A stretch of DNA of 64,000 nucleotides, from the NCBI GenBank assembly GCA_016213825.1, contig JACQZP010000016.1, positions 1 through 64,000 of the forward strand. The letters are read 5' to 3'. Shown piece by piece: positions 45,769 through 54,119 of this stretch (its first letter is position 1; each line of letters opens with the position of its first letter). The position numbers and the translations under genes were made by a program. The notes under the pieces were generated by a model, which did no database searches, had not been told where the DNA came from, and saw only the letters and a program-made list of their open reading frames with translations. The stretch is from Acetobacterium woodii. Lineage in GTDB: Bacteria > Bacillota > Clostridia > Eubacteriales > Eubacteriaceae.

Positions 45769-47022
45769 TTAGCTTTCTATTTCAGTATTTTCATGTTTAG
45801 CAACGTTTATTTCCATGATATGGCGTTCATCTGCTTGAATGATATTGATGGTTAAATTCTCAAAATCAAAGGAGTCTCCTGCCTTGGGTACTCTCCCTAA
45901 ATATTCGACAATCCAGCCGCCAACGGTAATCACATCAAAATCATCTTCCATTTCAAACAAATCAAACATTTTTCCCAGGTTGGCTTTACCTAAAATGCGA
46001 TATTCATTTTCGGAGATCATCACAAATTCATCGATGACTTCATCGTGTTCATCCCATATTTCGCCAACCAGTTCTTCAATGACATCTTCAAGGGTAACAA
46101 TTCCAGCGGTTCCGCCGTATTCATCCGTTACCACCGCGATATGGCATTTCTTTTGCTGCAGTAAGGTCAGCAGCTTAGAAATTTTCATATTGGGGGTAAT
46201 AAACACCACCGGATTAATGATTTCGTCGAGGGTACTGCTGCCATTTGCCACATAGTGGGTGAAGTCCTTATGATTGATAAAACCGATAATTTGATCAATG
46301 GTTTCCTGATAAACTGGCAACCGTGAAAAACCCGTCTCAAAAAATATTTTTGCAATGTCCTCTTTGGGATTATCCACATCAATGGCCACCACGTCCACCC
46401 GGTGCGTCAGAATATCATCCACATCCAGGTCGTTAAACTCAATGGCACTGCGAATCAGTTCACCATCCTGTAAATCAATTCCACCATCATTTTCGGCTTC
46501 TTCAACAATGGTCAGTAATTCTTCTTCAGTCATGCTTCTTTCATCATTAACCTTAAACAATCGCGATAAATATTTTTTCCATTGCATAAATAAAAAGTTA
46601 ACCGGCATCAGCACAACAATGAACACTCGCAGAAAAGGCACCGCGAACATCGCGAATTTCTCAGGCGAATCATTGGCCAAACTTTTTGGTGAAATTTCAC
46701 CAAAAATTAATACCGCAATTGTCATAACAGCAATCGAAAGAATTATGCCGCTATTGCCATAGTATTGCACCAATAAGGCCGTTGCAATTGAAGCTGCGGT
46801 AATAGTGGCAATTGTCTTGGCTATCAAAATTGTCGATAAAACAGTATCAAGCTTTTCAGAAAGAATTAATACCCGGGCTGCTCTTTTACTGCCATCTTTT
46901 GACAGGTTTTTAATGCGCATCCGATTAAGCGAGGTGAACGCCGTTTCGGTTGCCGAAAAAAAAGCTGCAACAAGCAACATCAATACCAAAATTATAATTA
47001 AACCTAACGTGCTATTATCCAT
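45769..47022 (-). CDS. HlyC/CorC family membrane protein (DUF21-CBS-CorC_C)
   Basis: A 417-residue protein. DUF21 with about four membrane segments covers residues 1-190 (LLVAAFFSATETAFTSLN, IFGEISPKSLAND), a CBS pair covers about 200-325 (ILTHRVDVVAIDVD, AVVTDEYGGTAGIVTLEDVI), and a CorC_HlyC domain ends the protein (GWIVEYLGRVPKAGDSFDFE). Members of this CNNM/CorC family act in magnesium or cobalt efflux or homeostasis. GGGAGG precedes the ATG. It is monocistronic; its closeness to the cobalt genes is suggestive only. Confidence 0.92.
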   Translation of the reverse strand: MDNSTLGLIIILVLMLLVAAFFSATETAFTSLNRMRIKNLSKDGSKRAARVLILSEKLDTVLSTILIAKTIATITAASIATALLVQYYGNSGIILSIAVMTIAVLIFGEISPKSLANDSPEKFAMFAVPFLRVFIVVLMPVNFLFMQWKKYLSRLFKVNDERSMTEEELLTIVEEAENDGGIDLQDGELIRSAIEFNDLDVDDILTHRVDVVAIDVDNPKEDIAKIFFETGFSRLPVYQETIDQIIGFINHKDFTHYVANGSSTLDEIINPVVFITPNMKISKLLTLLQQKKCHIAVVTDEYGGTAGIVTLEDVIEELVGEIWDEHDEVIDEFVMISENEYRILGKANLGKMFDLFEMEDDFDVITVGGWIVEYLGRVPKAGDSFDFENLTINIIQADERHIMEINVAKHENTEIES

Positions 47023-47288
47023 TTTCTAAGATTCCTCCCGGTGAATGGATCGGCTATTCTTCCTAAATAATGAGTCACTGAATTGAGTTGTGGGTTTTGT
47101 TTTTATCTCAGATAATGGTACGTCGTCCAATTTTATTCCTCTTTCAATTATTATTTGTGTCTATAATATCATATTTTAAATGACAATTCTATATATGTGG
47201 ATAACTTTTACATAAGTTCAAAAATTTCAAATCATGCTGTTCATTTTTCGGGAACAGCCATCTGGTATTTCAAGCTTTGTGCTGTAAC

Positions 47289-48428
47289 TCAGATCTTTCT
47301 ACTTACCACCGAAAGAAAGCGAAAAAGACTACCCGCGCAGTCATCCATTAATTGAGCGGCATGCTTCATGTGCCATTCCAGCCCATTGTCATTGCTAAAT
47401 ATGGCAAAAGCTGCACTTACACCACAATCATAAATTGCTTTGTAACCATCTCCCAATGCCCCGGAGATCACAATCACTGGAACCTGTTGTTTCTTCCCGC
47501 GATTCCCAACGCCTGAAATAACTTTTCCCATCACACTCTGGGCATCGGTCTTTCCTTCGCCGGTAATAATCAGATCAGCACCTTCAATCGCCGCATCAAA
47601 TTTGAGTTCATCCAGCACAATATTTAAGCCAGATTTTAAATGGGCATTGAGTAAAGCCACCAAGGGTAAAGCCATACCACCGGCCGCACCGATCCCCTTT
47701 AAAGTCAGCAGATTTTTTCCGGATTCATTCTCCAGCAGCTTGCCAAAATGATTAAGACCGTTGTCAAGTATCGAAACCATTTCTGCTGTTGCTCCTTTTT
47801 GCGGACCATAAACAGATGCCGCACCCAGTTTTCCGCATAATGAATTTTCAACATCACAGGCGATGGTTATGTCTATTTCATGAAATCGTGGATCGACCTG
47901 ACTCAGGTCGATAAACTCAACCTGGCTCAGATTTTCGCCACAAGGTAATAGGCTATTTCCATTTTTATCAAGAAAATGAATCCCTAAGGCACTGGCTACT
48001 CCTAAACCGCCGTCGTTGGTGGCGCTGCCCCCCAGACCAAGAATAATTTTCTTGCAGCCGTGTTTAATCACTGCATCAGTAATCATCTCACCAACACCGT
48101 AGGTTGTCGTAACAAGCGGGTTCCGCTCCTCTGAAGACAATAGTGGTAAACCCGATGCTGCTGCCATTTCAATCACCGCAGTCCGACCATTTAAAATACC
48201 ATATTCAGCGGTGATCTCTCTAAATAAGGGATTTTTTACTGCCAATGAGATCATTTCGCCGCTGTTCCTGACCAACGTCTCCACCAGACCTTCGCCGCCA
48301 TCTGAAACTGGGATTTTTATGATTTCGGCAGTTGGAATTATTTTTAAAATGGCATTTCCAATAATATCACAAACTTCAATGGCAGACAGCGATCCTTTAA
48401 ACGAGTCAGGGGCAATCACTATTTTCAT
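47289..48428 (-). CDS. glxK: glycerate 2-kinase (GlxK/GarK family)
   Basis: A 379-residue enzyme of typical length for the type II glycerate kinase family. It starts MKIVIAPDSFKGSLSAIEVC, and has PVSDGGEGLVETLV, LGLGGSATNDGGLGVASALG, GAAGGMALPLVALLNA and ITGEGKTDAQSVMGKV, all family signatures. It phosphorylates D-glycerate with ATP, feeding 2- or 3-phosphoglycerate into glycolysis. AAGGAG precedes the ATG. No hydroxypyruvate reductase or transporter is near, so it seems to be a stand-alone gene after telA, separated by a terminator. Confidence 0.94.
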   Translation of the reverse strand: MKIVIAPDSFKGSLSAIEVCDIIGNAILKIIPTAEIIKIPVSDGGEGLVETLVRNSGEMISLAVKNPLFREITAEYGILNGRTAVIEMAAASGLPLLSSEERNPLVTTTYGVGEMITDAVIKHGCKKIILGLGGSATNDGGLGVASALGIHFLDKNGNSLLPCGENLSQVEFIDLSQVDPRFHEIDITIACDVENSLCGKLGAASVYGPQKGATAEMVSILDNGLNHFGKLLENESGKNLLTLKGIGAAGGMALPLVALLNAHLKSGLNIVLDELKFDAAIEGADLIITGEGKTDAQSVMGKVISGVGNRGKKQQVPVIVISGALGDGYKAIYDCGVSAAFAIFSNDNGLEWHMKHAAQLMDDCAGSLFRFLSVVSRKI

Positions 48429-48449
48429 GACCAGTTCTCCTTATTTTTA

Positions 48450-48481
48450 AAAAACCAACCAGCATGCTGCTGATTGGTTTT
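48450..48481 (-). terminator. terminator of the xpaC-telA unit
   Basis: On the minus strand CCAATCAGCAGCATGCTGGTTGG followed by TTTTTTAAAAA, directly after the telA stop. Confidence 0.8.
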
Positions 48482-48488
48482 ATCATTG

Positions 48489-49643
48489 CTATTTTCTGAT
48501 TTCCAGCATTTTATTTTTCAAATCATTTTCCAGCTTTTCAAGTTCGGCTTCCACTTCTTTCCGTTTTTGTCGGCCTTCGGTTTGGATTCTTAAAACCTCA
48601 TCAAAGGTAGTGATTAATGATTCATTTGAAATTCGCAGGGTTTCAATGTCCACGATACCCCGTTCAGATTCTTTAGCCGTGGCAATGGATTCCATCTTTA
48701 AGGTTTCGGCATTTTTTCGCAGCAGTTCGTTGGTCATGTTGGTAACTTCCCGTTGAGCTTTTGCCGCCTGACCTGAATGGACCACACCAAGAGCCAGCAC
48801 CATTTGGCTTTTCCACAAGGGGATGGTGTTGACAATGGAGGATTGGATTTTTTCGGCCATTAAGGTATCGTTATGCTGAACTAAACGTATTTGCGGCGCC
48901 ATTTGAATGGAGATCATCCGGGTCAGTTCCAGATCATGGATTTTTTTCTCAAAGCGATTACACATAGCTGACAAGTCATTAACTGCCTGAGCATCCTCCG
49001 GTAAACCGCTGATCTGTGATCGTTTGATCAATTCCGGCAATTCCTTGGTTTCGACTTCCTGAAGTTTCTTTTTACCGGCCAGAATATACATCGATAGTTC
49101 CTTAAAATAGGTTTTATTGACGTCATAAAGTTTGTCCAGCATGGCTACATCTTTTAGCAGCTGCATCTGATGTTTTTCCAGGGCTTCCACAATCCGGTTG
49201 ACATTGCTTTCTGCTGTAGCATAGCGAGTTTGCATGGAGCTTAATTTATTGCTGCTTTTTTTAAAGAAGCCTAGAAACCCCTTATCTTCTTCCTCTATAT
49301 CAAAATTCCGAAGTTCCAAAACCATGTCGCCCAGCATTTTACCGACTTCACCCATATCTTTAGTACGCACATTATTTAATGCGGTTTCAGAAAAATCAGC
49401 GATCTTTTTTTGAGCACCGACCCCAAACTGCATTACTAAACTGGAATTAGTCAGATCAATCTTGCTGGCAAAATCGTCTACCATTCTTCGTTCTTCCGGC
49501 GTTAAGCGACTTTCATCAAAAACTTGTCGTTCCCCCTTCAGCTCCTGATGCTGATTAGCAGTCACTGTCTTTTCTCCTTCAAAGGGATCAAATGTCAAAG
49601 TGGGGGTTACCTGGGAATAATCATTTGTGTTGTCTTCCATCAT
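48489..49643 (-). CDS. telA: TelA-like toxic anion resistance protein
   Basis: A 384-residue soluble, mostly helical protein of the TelA/KlaA family (PF05816). Key parts are VMQFGVGAQKKIADFSETAL, KDMGEVGKMLGDMV, LLKDVAMLDKLYDVN, SIQMAPQIRLVQHND and ALGVVHSGQAAKAQREVTNM, which are conserved strips of the family. The name comes from plasmid tellurite resistance, but in Firmicutes it is linked to envelope stress and cell-wall drugs. It follows xpaC by about 90 bases in the same direction, the usual pairing of the two families. Confidence 0.9.
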   Translation of the reverse strand: MMEDNTNDYSQVTPTLTFDPFEGEKTVTANQHQELKGERQVFDESRLTPEERRMVDDFASKIDLTNSSLVMQFGVGAQKKIADFSETALNNVRTKDMGEVGKMLGDMVLELRNFDIEEEDKGFLGFFKKSSNKLSSMQTRYATAESNVNRIVEALEKHQMQLLKDVAMLDKLYDVNKTYFKELSMYILAGKKKLQEVETKELPELIKRSQISGLPEDAQAVNDLSAMCNRFEKKIHDLELTRMISIQMAPQIRLVQHNDTLMAEKIQSSIVNTIPLWKSQMVLALGVVHSGQAAKAQREVTNMTNELLRKNAETLKMESIATAKESERGIVDIETLRISNESLITTFDEVLRIQTEGRQKRKEVEAELEKLENDLKNKMLEIRK

Positions 49644-49734
49644 CGCTTCTCCTCATATTTCATTTATCTTATTTTTAGAATTTCAATCTAAATTATAACG
49701 CTCTGGCCTCGATTTCGCTTATCATAATCACTGC

Positions 49735-51015
49735 CTATTTTTTAAAGTCTCTTTTAGTTAAGCCTTCCTGGGCCAGCATGGTGTTAAGTACCGAAATATC
49801 CGTAGATACATCCATTGCCGTATCTTCATAAAAACTATCCAAGAGATTTTCAAAGGCGTGACTGATGGTATCCAGAGTATCTTCAATTTCTTTTTTGGTG
49901 GCCATGATATTGGCCCCTTGAATGGCTTCTGCATCTAAATCCTGATATACTGATACTAATTTTAACGTCGTAGGTAAATAGTAACCCATAAATTTTCTGA
50001 TTTCTGGTAAGCCATCGGGATTTTCTTCAATAAATTCAAATATTTTAGTAATTACCTTTTCCAGACGATCCAGTTTTTCTGAAATCACTGTGCCTTCGAT
50101 GGCAATGTTGGCTTCATTGATCTGTTTGACAATATTTTGTCCTTCGGCAATGACTTCGTGTACTTCCTTCATTTGCGGATTTTGCTGCTCCAACTTTTGC
50201 TTCTGTTCAAGCGCTTCCTGATCTGACCGCACTTTTTCTTCCTGAAGCCGCTTACCTTCTTTTAGTCTTAAATGATTTTCATAAGCTTCATCGCTGATGA
50301 GCAAATAATTTTCTTCTTCATCAATACGGCCCTCTGGAAACATACCCAGGCGAATCATTTTTCTGAGATCCTTGACCACATATTTCTTGCTGCGTCCAAT
50401 CGGATCTGATAACTCAGTAATTTTGCAAAAATTGCGATCTTTCAAACGGCTGGCATATTGCCTGAAGCGTTTGACTCTAGCTCTCAACCCTGACCCTTTT
50501 GCGGTCATTAAGACCCCAATAACAAACATCGTCAATAAGGCTCCGGTGGGCAGCGTCCAAAGTAACATGGTACTGCTAAAAAGATTGGTTAGAAATGCAT
50601 AAATAAGAAAAAACAACAACGATAATCCAATTCCGATATCGCCAAATACCATTAACAATACCCCTGATACACGGCCGTGAGGTGATTTTGAAATGAGATT
50701 TTTAGTTTGTTTTTTTGCTGGTCTACTCATGGTTTGATTGTAGTTTTTCTCTACCATTTCTCTGGTCTGTTGTCGATTGATCCGGTTTTGCACCTTTCTG
50801 GCATTAGCCGCCTGTTGTCTGGATTCCTGGTTGTTTTCCCGTTGCTGTTTTTGTTGTTCCTGCCAATATTGGCCACTTCGCTTGACCTCTTCCACCGCTC
50901 GGTTTACGGTTTCGGAAATATTTTTATTGAGCTCTTTAAATTCATCTGAATTCAAGGCGTTTTGAACAATATCCTTTATATCATTTCCGATATTTGAATA
51001 ATCTTTTTTTGTCAT
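49735..51015 (-). CDS. xpaC: XpaC-like protein (5-bromo-4-chloroindolyl phosphate hydrolysis family)
   Basis: A 426-residue protein of family PF10112. The N-terminal region is charged and Gln-rich (QEQQKQQRENNQESRQQA), two membrane segments follow (about 120-175, GIGLSLLFFLIYAFLTNL), then a winged-helix-like segment with LSDPIGRSKKYVVKDLRKMI and a coiled, helical C-terminus. Despite the old name, phosphatase activity of the family is doubtful. I chose the ATG at 51015 because GGGAGG lies upstream. It pairs with telA. Confidence 0.88.
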   Translation of the reverse strand: MTKKDYSNIGNDIKDIVQNALNSDEFKELNKNISETVNRAVEEVKRSGQYWQEQQKQQRENNQESRQQAANARKVQNRINRQQTREMVEKNYNQTMSRPAKKQTKNLISKSPHGRVSGVLLMVFGDIGIGLSLLFFLIYAFLTNLFSSTMLLWTLPTGALLTMFVIGVLMTAKGSGLRARVKRFRQYASRLKDRNFCKITELSDPIGRSKKYVVKDLRKMIRLGMFPEGRIDEEENYLLISDEAYENHLRLKEGKRLQEEKVRSDQEALEQKQKLEQQNPQMKEVHEVIAEGQNIVKQINEANIAIEGTVISEKLDRLEKVITKIFEFIEENPDGLPEIRKFMGYYLPTTLKLVSVYQDLDAEAIQGANIMATKKEIEDTLDTISHAFENLLDSFYEDTAMDVSTDISVLNTMLAQEGLTKRDFKK

Positions 51016-51163
51016 CGTTTGACCTCCCAAACATTGAATTAATTATATCTTATAAAATTTAAAATTTCAATTAAGATTACAATTCCTCTGACAATTCTTA
51101 AAACAAATCTGCGAATTTATGTTGTTTTTCACGACACCCCTACTATGATCTGTCCCGAAACGT

Positions 51164-51192
51164 AAAAAAAGCCTGATTAAATCAAGCTTTTG
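51164..51192 (-). terminator. terminator after cbiO
   Basis: On the minus strand AAAAGCTTGAT-TTA-ATCAGGCTTTT followed by TTT; it ends the cobalt transporter operon. Confidence 0.8.
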
Positions 51193-51211
51193 ATATTAAT
51201 AATTCATCAAT

Positions 51212-51943
51212 CTAGCGTTCCCGGGGTTTTTGCTTACAGAGGGGCAGTTCTAAATGACATTGAGATAATAAATTTTCATCCAGCAGAATCTCATTTACTG
51301 TTCCATCTGCAAAAACGCTGCCGTGATGTAAAATAATCACCCGATCACAGATATCCAACGCCATATCCAAGTCATGGGTGGCAATGATTTTTGTCATTTT
51401 AAGTGCATCCAGGGTATTAATTACATTTCGTCTGGCCTGGGGATCCAGAAAGGATGTGGGTTCGTCAAACAAGATAATCTGAGGGTTCATAGCCAATACG
51501 GACGCAATGGCAATAACTCGTTTTTCCCCGCCGGACAACCGATGGGGCATCCGATCTCTGAGATGGGTAATCCCTAAAGTTTCCAAAGCATTAACGACCC
51601 GTACTTCCACTTCTTCCTCAGTTAAAAGTTCATTTCTCGGTCCGAACGCAATATCGTCATATACCTTGGTCATAAATAATTGATCATCTGGATTCTGAAA
51701 GACCATCCCGACTTTTCTGCGCACGTCCTTCAGTGTTTTTTTCCCCACTGAAAGTTCACCAACTTTTATCGATCCATCCTTAATTTCAGAAATACCGATA
51801 ATCAATTTAAACAAGCTGGATTTTCCTGCGCCGTTAGCGCCAACCAGGGCGATACTTTCACCCTCTTCAATTTTTAAATTAACATCCCGAATCGCCTGAT
51901 GGCCGTCCGGATAGGCATAGTTTAACTTTTCAATTGCTAACAT
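51212..51943 (-). CDS. cbiO: CbiO, cobalt ECF transporter ATPase
   Basis: A 243-residue ECF-type ATPase. Walker A GANGAGKSSLF, Q-loop VFQNPDDQLFMTKVYDD (the QNPDDQ motif is characteristic of ECF ATPases), signature LSGGEKRVIAIA, Walker B IILFDEPTSFLD and switch IIATHD. It energises cobalt (or nickel) uptake with CbiQ and CbiMN. It is last gene of the operon, 12 bases after cbiQ. Confidence 0.95.
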   Translation of the reverse strand: MLAIEKLNYAYPDGHQAIRDVNLKIEEGESIALVGANGAGKSSLFKLIIGISEIKDGSIKVGELSVGKKTLKDVRRKVGMVFQNPDDQLFMTKVYDDIAFGPRNELLTEEEVEVRVVNALETLGITHLRDRMPHRLSGGEKRVIAIASVLAMNPQIILFDEPTSFLDPQARRNVINTLDALKMTKIIATHDLDMALDICDRVIILHHGSVFADGTVNEILLDENLLSQCHLELPLCKQKPRER

Positions 51944-51955
51944 TGGAACTCCTCA

Positions 51956-52753
51956 TTATATAAAACTGCCGATAAATAGGCTTAGATCAAAAAAACGCAT
52001 CAAACATAAAATAACGCAGACTGAAACCAGAAAAATCCAATCATTTTTTTGAATCGGATTGGGTTTGGCATAAAGATAATTACCATCATATCCACGACAT
52101 TTCATAGCAACATAAATATTTTCGGCCCGGTCAAAACTTTTTAATAATAATTGCCCGACAAATATACCCATATCCTTCATTTTGATCCCTTTTGAATCCG
52201 GCGCTCTCAAAATATAGGCAGTATACATATTGGATACCTGCTCCAACAACACCGAAATATAGCGATAGGTGAGCATAATTTGTTCAACAATTATTTTAGG
52301 TACTTTGATAGATAACAGCTGATAAGAAATCTTCGGCAGCGACGTTGTCGCAATCAGGATCAGCACCGCCATAACGGTAAAGACTGTTTTGACCATAATT
52401 GACACAAAGGAAATAAAACCAAAAGTGATAGGAACAGGGCCGATCATCAGGGCCAGATTCTGATTAAAAATAACGTTGGAAATACCGGCAAAGAACGAAA
52501 AGGGCAGTGCAATCAGCAGTCGTTTTAATAAGGGTTTGTAGGGAATTTCTGCCAGCGCCATTAGAATCACCGGATAAAAAGCAAATACCATTAGCCCCGT
52601 AATATTGTAGGGATTAAAGGAAATCACCAGCACCAGATAAAGCATGGTGGTGATCAGCTTGACCATGGGATGTAAATGATGGATGATGGTATTACCATCG
52701 GCCATTTCTTCAAGAGAATTGATTGTGTTCATAGAATCTGTTATTGTTGACAT
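51956..52753 (-). CDS. cbiQ: CbiQ, cobalt ECF transporter transmembrane subunit
   Basis: A 265-residue polytopic protein of the EcfT/CbiQ family with about five or six membrane segments. It carries the coupling motifs APDSKGIKMKDM (first A-R/P-S type motif, here RAPDSKG) and AMKCRGYDGNYLY (second, ARG-like, here MKCRG), which bind the ATPase dimer. DGNTIIHHLHPMVKLITTML is the characteristic N-terminal stretch. GGAAGG precedes the ATG. It lies between cbiMN and cbiO. Confidence 0.93.
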   Translation of the reverse strand: MSTITDSMNTINSLEEMADGNTIIHHLHPMVKLITTMLYLVLVISFNPYNITGLMVFAFYPVILMALAEIPYKPLLKRLLIALPFSFFAGISNVIFNQNLALMIGPVPITFGFISFVSIMVKTVFTVMAVLILIATTSLPKISYQLLSIKVPKIIVEQIMLTYRYISVLLEQVSNMYTAYILRAPDSKGIKMKDMGIFVGQLLLKSFDRAENIYVAMKCRGYDGNYLYAKPNPIQKNDWIFLVSVCVILCLMRFFDLSLFIGSFI

Positions 52754-52780
52754 TCCATTACCTTCCAGGTTTAAAATAAA

Positions 52781-52816
52781 GAATAACCTCTGCTAATAAA
52801 CAGAGGCTATTCGAAA
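52781..52816 (-). terminator. attenuating hairpin between cbiMN and cbiQ
   Basis: On the minus strand GAATAGCCTCTG-TTTATTAG-CAGAGGTTATTC, then TTTATTTT. Inside the operon it would reduce expression of cbiQ and cbiO relative to cbiMN, or protect the 3' end of the cbiMN mRNA. Confidence 0.65.
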
Positions 52817-52852
52817 TAATTATTTGTAAAAATAAAACTTTATCAAATCAAC

Positions 52853-53866
52853 TTATGCAGCTTTCTCTTTTCTTCGTTTAATTGCATAAATCAGACCGCC
52901 AGTTCCACCTGCCATGATCAGGGTTATTCCGGCACCGATAATTCCGGAAATACTGGTTCCCACGGCTGAGCCTTCGCCATTAGCTGACTTAAAGCCATAA
53001 TCAGGTAAAAATGCAGTGCTTTTTTGGATGCTTGCAGCACTATCATGGGCATTTCCAGTTGCGGTCAGCTCAGTGGTTCCGGCAACATTTTCCATTGACC
53101 ATTCCAGCCCATCGGGATTAGAAGAAGCCAGGACAGATAACCCGCCACCAACAACGACAGCAAAAACAAGTAGGATTCCCACTACTTTTTTAATCGAAAG
53201 ACTCTTGGGTAATTTCTTATTTTCCACAGAAGATTCCAATAATTCTGGTCTCATTTTATAAACAAAGACTAAAATACCGCCGGTAACAATTCCTTCAATC
53301 AGACCAATCGCCAAGTGTATTGGGATCATCAATCCCATAAAGGTAACCATCGGAAGTTCGGTAATCCCAGAAGCCACTGTTTGAAGGACAACTGAAGCAG
53401 CTCCCACAGTCAACGCTAAAACAACGGACACAATTGACGCTACTGTAATGCGGGTTGGCGTCAGTCCTTTTTTAACAATCGGCTTAAAGACCAAGGGATA
53501 AACTAGCAAACAGGCATAAAAGCCCATGTTCCAAATATTTGCGCCTAAGGCCAAGAGACCGCCATCTGCAAAGAATAGTGCCTGAATTAATAATACCGCC
53601 GTAATGGTTAAGAATGCGGGAAATGGCCCTAATAAAGCCGCCAGTAAAATCCCACCACCAATGTGTCCACTGGAACCGGTTCCAGGAATGGTGAAGTTAA
53701 TCATTTGCCCGGCAAAGATCACGGCTCCCATAACACCCATTAATGGGATCTTCTTTTCATCTAAATCATCTTTACATTTATACGCCGAGTAGGCGATTGC
53801 TCCAGCGCTTGCTGCGAGCATGATTCCTCCAACTGCTGGAGAAACTAAAGCATCTGCCATGTGCAT
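52853..53866 (-). CDS. cbiM: CbiM-CbiN fusion, cobalt-binding ECF substrate subunit
   Basis: A 337-residue fusion. Residues 1-215 are CbiM: the N-terminal metal-binding MHMADALVSP (His2), GHIGGGILLAALLGPFPAF and LGANIWNMGFYACLL. Residues about 225-337 correspond to CbiN with a PDGLE-type motif (SSNPDGLEWSMENVAG), flanked by two membrane segments. CbiM coordinates Co2+ through the N-terminal His and loop residues, and CbiN is needed for metal loading. AAGGAGG precedes the ATG. The leader carries an attenuator terminator, see 53901-53950. Confidence 0.93.
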   Translation of the reverse strand: MHMADALVSPAVGGIMLAASAGAIAYSAYKCKDDLDEKKIPLMGVMGAVIFAGQMINFTIPGTGSSGHIGGGILLAALLGPFPAFLTITAVLLIQALFFADGGLLALGANIWNMGFYACLLVYPLVFKPIVKKGLTPTRITVASIVSVVLALTVGAASVVLQTVASGITELPMVTFMGLMIPIHLAIGLIEGIVTGGILVFVYKMRPELLESSVENKKLPKSLSIKKVVGILLVFAVVVGGGLSVLASSNPDGLEWSMENVAGTTELTATGNAHDSAASIQKSTAFLPDYGFKSANGEGSAVGTSISGIIGAGITLIMAGGTGGLIYAIKRRKEKAA

Positions 53867-53900
53867 AATAAAAACCTCCTTAAAGTTAAAAAACTATACA

Positions 53901-53950
53901 AAAAAACATGAAGAATACATCCTGGCTTCAGCACAGGAAACACCTTCATG
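53901..53950 (-). terminator. attenuator terminator in the cbiMN leader
   Basis: On the minus strand CATGAAG...CCTG...CAGG...CTTCATG followed by TTTTTTT, between the promoter and the cbiMN ATG. A terminator inside a leader implies control, perhaps by metal or cobalamin; no known aptamer is evident in the about 70 bases upstream. Confidence 0.75.
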
Positions 53951-54029
53951 GTATCCTTTTCGTATCTTTTTTTCTGTTTCTTTAAAATTGATTCGTATTC
54001 TGCACTTCAATGCTTTAAATACTATAATA

Positions 54030-54058
54030 ATTATAACGCTCTAGTCCCCAGCTGTCAA
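54030..54058 (-). promoter_or_regulatory. promoter of the cbiMN-cbiQ-cbiO operon
   Basis: On the minus strand TTGACA (54058-54053), 17-base spacer, TATAAT (54035-54030): a consensus sigma-A promoter. Confidence 0.85.
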
Positions 54059-54068
54059 GAAAAAAACG

Positions 54069-54108
54069 TGAGATGTGATTGTTTATTAACAAACACATCT
54101 CATTTTTT
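54069..54108 (-). terminator. terminator of the carboxypeptidase gene
   Basis: GAGATGTG...CACATCTC, followed on the minus strand by ACGTTTTTTTC, which runs straight into the -35 box of the cobalt transporter promoter. Confidence 0.75.
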
Positions 54109-54119
54109 AAGGCTCATAT

